From Elusimicrobiota bacterium (GTDB taxonomy: Bacteria; Elusimicrobiota; Elusimicrobia; UBA1565; UBA9628), in contig JAHFCD010000041.1 in assembly GCA_023249695.1 (NCBI GenBank), forward strand, positions 1-9,817: a stretch of DNA of 9,817 nt, given 5' to 3'. Below, in pieces: positions 5,277-9,817 of this stretch (its first letter is position 1; the number at the start of each line of letters is the position of its first letter). The notes under the pieces were generated by a model that saw nothing but the letters and a program-made list of their open reading frames with translations, was not told the origin of the DNA and searched no databases. The translations under genes were made by a program, and so were the position numbers.

Positions 5277-5810
5277 CTAGATCTTGACGCCTTTCTTTTC
5301 GGCGGCGATGACGATCTGGGCGCAGGCGTGGGCGTCGGACAGCGCCTCGTGGTGGTTCAGCTCGATGTTGAGGTGAGTGCAGACGTTCGAGAGCTTGGTC
5401 GGGTAGATGTTCCAGGTGCTGCGCGCCAGGCGCACGGTGCAGATGAAGCGATGCGCGGGCTTGGGCAGCTTCGCGGCGGCGCAGCAGGCTTCGAGCACGC
5501 CGCTGTCGAACGGAGCGTTGTGCGCGGCCAGGAACTGCGCGCCGGCGAGGATCGGCGCGAGCTTGGGCCAGGCCTGGGCGAAGGTCGGCGCGTCGAGCAC
5601 CTGCTCGGGCTTGATGCCGTGGATGTAGGTGAACATGAATTCCGCCGGGGCGGGGCTGAACAGGTCGCCTCCTTCCAGACGGGGCGGGCGGATCAGCTGG
5701 ACGGCCTTCTTGACGACGACGCCGTTCTCGACGCGCACGAGGCCGACCGAGCAGGCGGAGTCCCGGCCCTGGTCTGCGGTCTCGAAGTCGATCGCGACGA
5801 AGACCGACAT
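5277..5810 (-). CDS. DnaQ-like 3'-5' exonuclease (DEDDh family)
   Basis: This 177-residue protein is a single exonuclease domain of the DnaQ / Pol III epsilon-like superfamily, a two-metal 3'-5' nuclease. All five catalytic residues are visible: D8 and E10 in AIDFETA, D102 in AAHNAPFDSGVL, and H154 with D159 in HHEALSDAHA. The length is that of a bare exonuclease domain with no polymerase-binding tail or GIY-YIG extension, so it is probably a stand-alone DNA or RNA exonuclease rather than the replicative proofreading subunit. ATG overlaps the lysC stop as TAATG, and a strong Shine-Dalgarno (AGGGGAG, 6 nt spacing) precedes it, which suggests it is translated more actively than the coupled genes before it. 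It is the last gene of the threonine operon; a metabolic reason for this is not apparent. Confidence 0.88.
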   Translation of the reverse strand: MSVFVAIDFETADQGRDSACSVGLVRVENGVVVKKAVQLIRPPRLEGGDLFSPAPAEFMFTYIHGIKPEQVLDAPTFAQAWPKLAPILAGAQFLAAHNAPFDSGVLEACCAAAKLPKPAHRFICTVRLARSTWNIYPTKLSNVCTHLNIELNHHEALSDAHACAQIVIAAEKKGVKI

Positions 5811-6301
5811 TATCTTCTCCCCTTGGAAAGGCCGAAGGCCTTGTGCAGCGCCTTCAAGGCCGTTTCCCCGTCCTGAAGATCGACGATGCAGGACACGCGC
5901 AGGTCGGACGCCGAGATCATGTGGATGTTGATCTTCTGCGCGGCCAGGGAGGTGAACATCGCGGCGGCGATCTTCGGGCTGTGGCGGAAGCCCGTCCCGA
6001 CGGCGGAGATCTTGGCCACCTGCTCGTTGAGATCCACGCGCTCGGCCCGGAGCTTCTTGGCGACGGCGTCGAGGGCCCTGCGCGCCTTCGGCGCGGAGGC
6101 TTTAGGCGTCATGAAGGACATGTCGTTGACGCCTCTTTGGCTCGGCGCGGATTGGATGATCATGTCGACCGGGATGTCGTCGGCGGCCAGCGCGGTGAGG
6201 ACCTGCGCGGCCACGCCGGGCTGGTCGGGCACGCCGACCACGGTCAGGCGCACCTCGCTCTTGTCGAGCGCGAGGCTTGAGACGAAGGCTTTTTCCAGCA
6301 T
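5810..6301 (-). CDS. lysC: Probable internal translation product: aspartokinase beta (regulatory) subunit
   Basis: An in-frame ATG at Met250 of aspartokinase is preceded by AAGGAG (complement 6308-6313) with an ideal 6-nt spacing, a better ribosome site than that of the full-length start. The product would be 163 residues containing only the two ACT domains. In Bacillus subtilis aspartokinase II and Corynebacterium LysC, an internal in-frame start near residue 247-250 makes exactly such a beta subunit, giving an alpha2-beta2 enzyme. The match in position, length and ribosome site supports the same arrangement here. Expression itself cannot be seen from sequence. Confidence 0.65.
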   Translation of the reverse strand: MLEKAFVSSLALDKSEVRLTVVGVPDQPGVAAQVLTALAADDIPVDMIIQSAPSQRGVNDMSFMTPKASAPKARRALDAVAKKLRAERVDLNEQVAKISAVGTGFRHSPKIAAAMFTSLAAQKINIHMISASDLRVSCIVDLQDGETALKALHKAFGLSKGRR

Positions 6302-7048
6302 GAGCTTCTCCTTGGCGACGACCCAGGTACCCGGAAGGGCATGGAAGGCGGAGCGGACGTGAATCTCGATGCCGAAGCGCTCGGCGACTTCCATCGAGCG
6401 GGCCTGCATGACCTGGGCTCCGGAGCCCGCGAGCTCCAGCATCTCTTCAAACGAGATGCGGGACAGCTTGCGCGCGTCGTGCACGATGCGCGGGTCGGCC
6501 GTGTAGACGCCTTTCACGTCCGAGAAAATCTCGCAGCGCCCGGTTTTCAGCGCGGAGGCGAGCGCGACCGCGGTGAGGTCCGAGCCTCCGCGGCCGAGCG
6601 TGACCGTGTCGCCGTTCGGCGCGAGGCCCTGGAAGCCGGCGACCACGACGATGCGCCCCGCGGCGAGGTGCTTGAGAATTGTTTTCGTCCGAATGCGCCG
6701 GACTTGAGCCCGCGATGCGTCTCCAACCGCCTCAATCCCCGCCTGCGGGCCAGTGAGGGATATTGCGGGAACTGCTCTGGCCATACATGCCATCGCGAAC
6801 AGGGAGATGCCGACCTGCTCGCCGGTCGTGATCAGCTGGTCGAGCTCGCGGTCGTCGGGCTTGGGCGTGATCCGCTCCGCGAGCGCGATCAGCTCGTCGG
6901 TCATGTCGCCGGGCGCGGACACGACGACGACGACGCCGTAGCCCTTGCGGCGCTCGCCGATCGCGCGCTCGGCGGCGCGCGAGATCTTCTCCGGGTCGGC
7001 GACGGAGGTGCCGCCGAACTTCATGACCGTGATTTTCTTCGGAGCCAT
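5810..7048 (-). CDS. lysC: Aspartokinase (monofunctional, two C-terminal ACT domains)
   Basis: It phosphorylates aspartate to aspartyl-phosphate, the committed step toward lysine, threonine and methionine. At 412 residues it has the length of the Bacillus/Corynebacterium type. The kinase domain shows KFGGTSV (10-16), TTGEQ (74-78), GRGGSDLTA (152-160) and FSDVKGVYTADPR (175-187). Two ACT domains follow: about 265-335 (VPDQPGVAAQVL) and about 345-405 (FRHSPKIAAAMF, INIHMISASD). They imply feedback by threonine and/or lysine. The ATG at 7048 lies 2 nt after the thrB stop and has no clear Shine-Dalgarno, so coupling to thrB is likely. Residues about 86-124 use rarer codons (AGA, ATA, GTT, ACT, CAA, ACA) than the rest of the gene, and within this patch GIEAVGDASRAQ departs from the common GI-TD--H--A pattern. 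An internal start at Met250 probably yields a beta subunit. Confidence 0.95.
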   Translation of the reverse strand: MAPKKITVMKFGGTSVADPEKISRAAERAIGERRKGYGVVVVVSAPGDMTDELIALAERITPKPDDRELDQLITTGEQVGISLFAMACMARAVPAISLTGPQAGIEAVGDASRAQVRRIRTKTILKHLAAGRIVVVAGFQGLAPNGDTVTLGRGGSDLTAVALASALKTGRCEIFSDVKGVYTADPRIVHDARKLSRISFEEMLELAGSGAQVMQARSMEVAERFGIEIHVRSAFHALPGTWVVAKEKLMLEKAFVSSLALDKSEVRLTVVGVPDQPGVAAQVLTALAADDIPVDMIIQSAPSQRGVNDMSFMTPKASAPKARRALDAVAKKLRAERVDLNEQVAKISAVGTGFRHSPKIAAAMFTSLAAQKINIHMISASDLRVSCIVDLQDGETALKALHKAFGLSKGRR

Positions 7049-7050
7049 GC

Positions 7051-7968
7051 CTAGCGCTCGACGCGCACTCCCTGATGGTCGACGGCGAGGGCCAGCCAGC
7101 GGCTGGCGACGCCGTGCTTGGCGAAGGCCTTGACCATCGCCTCGCCGACGGCGGCGTTGCGGCCTTCGACGAAGGCGAAGACCGTCGGGCCGGAGCCGGA
7201 CAGCGAGGCTCCGGCGGCGCCCGCTCCGGTCGCCGCGGCCAGCGCGTCCTCGAGGCCGGGGACGAGCTTGGCGCGGTAGGGCTGGTGCAGGCGGTCCTTC
7301 ATCAGCTCGGCCAGGCGCGAGACGTGCCCGGACTCGAGCGTGCGCGTCAGGAGCAGCGCGCGCGAGGTGTTGAACACGGCGTCGGCTAGGAAGACGGTCT
7401 CCGGCAGGACGGCGCGCGCCTTCTTGGTCGAGAGCTCGAAGTCGGGGATGCAGACCACGGTGGACAGCGACGGGTGGATGCCCAGGCGCTGGGCGCGCGC
7501 GCGGCCGTCTACCGTCAGGCTCGCGGTGAGGCCGCCGTGGACGCAGGGCGCGATGTTGTCGGGATGGCCCTCGAGGGCGACGGCCATCTGCTCGAGCTCG
7601 TCCTCGGAGCGGCGCAGGGTGCCGACGAGGTGGGCGCCGGCCCAGAGGCCGCTGACGATCGCCACGGCCGATGAGCCGAGGCCGCGCGCGAGGGGCACGC
7701 GGTTGCGCGCCTTGAAGACGAGGCGTCCGGGTAGCGACGGCGGCAAGGCCCGGCGCGCGGCGTGGACGAGCATGTTCTGCTCGCCGCGGGGCAAAGTGTC
7801 GGCGCCCGCGCCCTCGATCTCGACGAGCGTCGGGCCGGCGGCGTCGTGCAGTTCGAGGGTCAGCTCGTTGCGCAGGCCGAGCGCCAGGCCGAGGCAATCG
7901 AAGCCGGGCCCGAGGTTGCTCGTCGAGGCGGGGACGGTCACGGTCACGCGCGCGAGGATTTTCGTCAT
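7051..7968 (-). CDS. thrB: Homoserine kinase (GHMP family)
   Basis: It phosphorylates homoserine to O-phosphohomoserine, the substrate of threonine synthase encoded just upstream. The 305-residue length is normal for the family. All three GHMP kinase motifs are visible: motif 1 VPASTSNLGPGFDCLG (12-27), the ATP-binding motif 2 PLARGLGSSAVA (92-103), and motif 3 GAAGASLSGSGPTVFAF near the C-terminal quarter. EGHPDNIAPCVHGG near 133-146 is the further conserved block of homoserine kinases. The ATG follows the thrC stop after one base (TGATATG), and lysC begins 2 nt after its stop. No strong Shine-Dalgarno precedes the start, so translation probably depends on coupling. Confidence 0.95.
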   Translation of the reverse strand: MTKILARVTVTVPASTSNLGPGFDCLGLALGLRNELTLELHDAAGPTLVEIEGAGADTLPRGEQNMLVHAARRALPPSLPGRLVFKARNRVPLARGLGSSAVAIVSGLWAGAHLVGTLRRSEDELEQMAVALEGHPDNIAPCVHGGLTASLTVDGRARAQRLGIHPSLSTVVCIPDFELSTKKARAVLPETVFLADAVFNTSRALLLTRTLESGHVSRLAELMKDRLHQPYRAKLVPGLEDALAAATGAGAAGASLSGSGPTVFAFVEGRNAAVGEAMVKAFAKHGVASRWLALAVDHQGVRVER

Positions 7969-7969
7969 A

Positions 7970-8986
7970 TCAGAGCTTGATCTTCCCGCCGGCCTTCACG
8001 CGGCGGACCTTCGGCGCGAAGCGCGCGGTGATGCCCGGATCCTTGAGGCCGTTGCCGGTCAGCACGCACACGGTGACGCCGTCCGGCGCCTTGCGGCCGC
8101 GGGCGAGCTTGAAGAGGCCGGCGACCGAGGCGGCGGACGAGGGTTCGCAAAAGACGCCTTCTCGCGAAGCGAGAAAGCGGTAGGCGGCGAGGATCTCCCC
8201 GTCGGTGACCTTGCCGATCATGCCGCCGGACTCGTCGCGGGCCGCGATGGCCCCGTTCCAGGAGACCGGGCAGCCGATGCGGATCGCGGTCGCGATCGTC
8301 ATCGGGTTCGCGACGGACTTGCCCGACACGAGGGGCGCGGCGCCCGCGGCCTGCCAGCCGTACATGCGCGGCTTGGCGCCGCTTTCCTTGTAGCCCTTCC
8401 AGTACGCGGTGATGTTGCCGGCGTTTCCGACGGGGATGAAGTGGTTGTCGGGCGCGCGGCCGAGCTGCTCGAGGATCTCGAAGGCGGCGGTCTTCTGGCC
8501 CTCGATGCGGAACGGGTTCGAGGAGTTGACGAGCGCGAAGCCTTTCGTCTTCGCGGCCTCGTTGGCCATCACGAGCGCCTGGTCGAAGTTGCCGGCGACC
8601 TCGATGATCTCGGCGCCGTGCATCACGGCCTGGGAGAGCTTGCCCGCGGCGACCTTGCCCTTGGGCAGGAAGACGACGCAGCGCAGGCCCGCGCGCGCGG
8701 CGTAGGCCGCCGCCGAGGCCGAGGTGTTGCCGGTCGAAGCGCACAGCACGCCGGTGGCGCCCGCCTCGACGGCCTTGGAGATCGCCAGCGTCATGCCGCG
8801 GTCCTTGAAGGAGCCCGTCGGGTTGGCTCCCTCGATCTTGAGGAACACGGAGCCGGGGGGGAGGCCCGCGGCCTGCGCGACGCGATCGGCCCGCACGAGC
8901 GGGGTGTCGCCCTCGCCGAGCGAGATGACGGGCGTGCGGGCCGTCACCGGAAGGCGGTCGCGCCAGCGCTCGATCAAGCCCTTCAC
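7970..8986 (-). CDS. thrC: Threonine synthase (PLP-dependent, short type), GTG start
   Basis: It converts O-phosphohomoserine to threonine and phosphate. With the GTG start at 8986 the protein has 338 residues. It shows the fold-type II PLP motifs: K61 in [10 protein letters not shown] forms the Schiff base with [11 protein letters not shown] (84-91) contacts the cofactor, GNAGN (187-191) binds its phosphate, and [10 protein letters not shown] lies near the C-terminus. The start [13 protein letters not shown] then EGDTPL matches short threonine synthases such as the mycobacterial type. I chose GTG because it overlaps the hom stop as GTGA and has GAGG 8 nt upstream. The in-frame TTG at 9007 adds seven residues but has no ribosome site, and the nearby ATGs are in the hom frame. 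Confidence 0.94.
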   Translation of the reverse strand: MKGLIERWRDRLPVTARTPVISLGEGDTPLVRADRVAQAAGLPPGSVFLKIEGANPTGSFKDRGMTLAISKAVEAGATGVLCASTGNTSASAAAYAARAGLRCVVFLPKGKVAAGKLSQAVMHGAEIIEVAGNFDQALVMANEAAKTKGFALVNSSNPFRIEGQKTAAFEILEQLGRAPDNHFIPVGNAGNITAYWKGYKESGAKPRMYGWQAAGAAPLVSGKSVANPMTIATAIRIGCPVSWNGAIAARDESGGMIGKVTDGEILAAYRFLASREGVFCEPSSAASVAGLFKLARGRKAPDGVTVCVLTGNGLKDPGITARFAPKVRRVKAGGKIKL

Positions 8987-9817
8987 GAGATCATCCTCAT
9001 CGCGCAATGCCGCGGAGAGACGGCGGAAAAGGACAAGATGCGCTTAAGCGCGATATTAAACGCGCCGCGCGAAGCGGGGTGCGTGACGATCATCACCGGC
9101 ACCGAGCGGCGGCCGGAGACCGGATCCTGATGGATCGCGGCGATCGAGACGCCCGCGTCGGCGAGCGCGTCGGCGATGCGCGCCAGCGCGCCGGGGCGGT
9201 CGAGGACCTCGAGGCGGAGATAGAACGAGGAAACCATCTGGTCGGGCGAGGCGAGGAGCAGGCGCCGCGCCGCGGCGCGGCCGCCCGGAAGGCCGCCCAG
9301 GATGTCGCGCGCGAGGACGAAGACGTCGGCGAGCACGGCCGACGAGGTCGGCCCCGCGCCCGCGCCCTGGCCGTAGAACATGAGGTCCCCGGCGGACGCG
9401 GTGTGGACGAGAAGCGCGTTGTACTGAAGCCGGACCGCCGCGAGCGGGTGCCCCAGGGGCACCATCGTCGGAGCCACGGAGGCCGACACGGCGGGCGCGC
9501 CCGGCTTGCCGGAGAAGCGAAGCGCGGCGACGAGCCGCACGGCCATGCGCAGGCGCTCGCGCGCGAAGGACAGGTCGCGCGCGGTGACGGGCTCGATGCC
9601 CGCGACGGGAAACGAGCCGGGCTTGAGCCAGCCGCCGGTGACGAGACCCGCGAGCACGGTCAATTTCTGCGCGGCGTCCTGACCGGAGAGATCCATCGCG
9701 GGATCTTTCTCCGCGAAGCCGAGCGTTTGGGCTTCCTTGAGCGCGTCCGCGGGGGAGACGCCTTCCTCGCCGCGCGATAAGATGTAGTTGGTCGTCCCGT
9801 TGAGGATGCCGTCGACG
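8983..9817 (-). CDS. hom: Homoserine dehydrogenase with C-terminal ACT domain, 5' end beyond the window
   Basis: It reduces aspartate semialdehyde to homoserine using NAD(P)H. 277 residues are visible; roughly 150 of the N-terminal nucleotide-binding domain lie off the right edge. The visible part opens with [12 protein letters not shown], the family signature, followed by [28 protein letters not shown], the substrate-binding/catalytic segment. [32 protein letters not shown] belongs to the closing part of the catalytic domain. The C-terminal ACT domain starts [27 protein letters not shown] and suggests threonine feedback, as in the Bacillus-type enzyme. The reading frame is open to the edge, so the ATG at 9696 is internal. 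The stop overlaps the thrC GTG by 4 nt. It is the first visible gene of the operon; any promoter is outside the window. Confidence 0.95.
   Translation of the reverse strand, partial: VDGILNGTTNYILSRGEEGVSPADALKEAQTLGFAEKDPAMDLSGQDAAQKLTVLAGLVTGGWLKPGSFPVAGIEPVTARDLSFARERLRMAVRLVAALRFSGKPGAPAVSASVAPTMVPLGHPLAAVRLQYNALLVHTASAGDLMFYGQGAGAGPTSSAVLADVFVLARDILGGLPGGRAAARRLLLASPDQMVSSFYLRLEVLDRPGALARIADALADAGVSIAAIHQDPVSGRRSVPVMIVTHPASRGAFNIALKRILSFSAVSPRHCAMRMIS

Noticed and set aside
5221..5280. Classical intrinsic terminator between glycosyltransferase and exonuclease
   Set aside because: The hairpin is strong, but no T-run follows it on either strand; it is described as a palindromic repeat instead.
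7049..7897. N-terminal extension of the lysC frame across thrB
   Set aside because: The extension is an Arg/Pro-rich shadow of thrB. The KFGGTS motif sits 10 residues from the ATG at 7048, as in other aspartokinases.
8987..9007. TTG start for thrC
   Set aside because: It lacks a Shine-Dalgarno and adds seven residues not typical of the family; the GTG at 8986 overlaps the hom stop and has GAGG in place.
8983..9060. Possible frameshift at the hom C-terminus because of its unusual tail
   Set aside because: The tail ([11 protein letters not shown] then AMRMIS) still fits the last helix and strand of an ACT domain, and the stop overlaps the thrC start neatly, so the frame is intact.
7340..9130. 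596-codon plus-strand open frame opposite thrB, thrC and hom
   Set aside because: It shows no domain and lies antisense to three enzymes with complete catalytic motifs.

Overview
The window is GC-rich, gene-dense bacterial chromosome, and every feature in it has a bacterial layout: short overlaps, Shine-Dalgarno sites and sigma70-type promoters. There are ten clear protein genes, one plausible very small gene, and a recognisable alternative product inside the aspartokinase gene. No tRNA, rRNA, CRISPR array, transposase or phage gene was seen. A secreted protein with a barrel-like C-terminus ending in Phe suggests a Gram-negative envelope. A single-fold bacterial histone together with high GC would fit Elusimicrobiota or Bdellovibrionota. 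That assignment is inference; no marker gene in the window settles it.

Layout from left to right. (1) 1-976, minus: ribonuclease D, running off the left edge, with a canonical promoter at 1040-1068. (2) 1078-3221, minus: proC (pyrroline-5-carboxylate reductase), coupled by a 4-nt overlap to a secreted protein of unknown function. (3) 3222-3536: an intergenic region with the proC promoter, a CRP/FNR-like palindrome, a strong plus-strand promoter and a 49-codon ORF that would be leaderless. (4) 3537-3731, minus: a 64-residue histone-fold protein with its own promoter and Shine-Dalgarno, divergent from (5) 3833-5236, plus: a membrane glycosyltransferase of the GT39/ArnT-like GT-C type, which also looks leaderless. 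(6) 5221-5263: a nested palindrome that resembles a REP element and supplies the glycosyltransferase stop codon. (7) 5277-9817, minus: a tightly packed operon hom-thrC-thrB-lysC followed by a DnaQ-like exonuclease gene; hom runs off the right edge.

How the genes fit together. Aspartokinase, homoserine dehydrogenase, homoserine kinase and threonine synthase are four of the five steps from aspartate to threonine; aspartate-semialdehyde dehydrogenase (asd) is not in the window. All junctions in this operon lie between a 4-nt overlap and a 2-nt gap, so translational coupling is likely. ACT domains in both Hom and LysC point to allosteric feedback control. LysC also carries an internal Shine-Dalgarno and ATG at the position expected for a separate regulatory beta subunit. 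The main points to follow up are the bacterial histone, the internal lysC start, the REP-like palindrome, the two leaderless-looking starts, and a patch of rare codons inside lysC.
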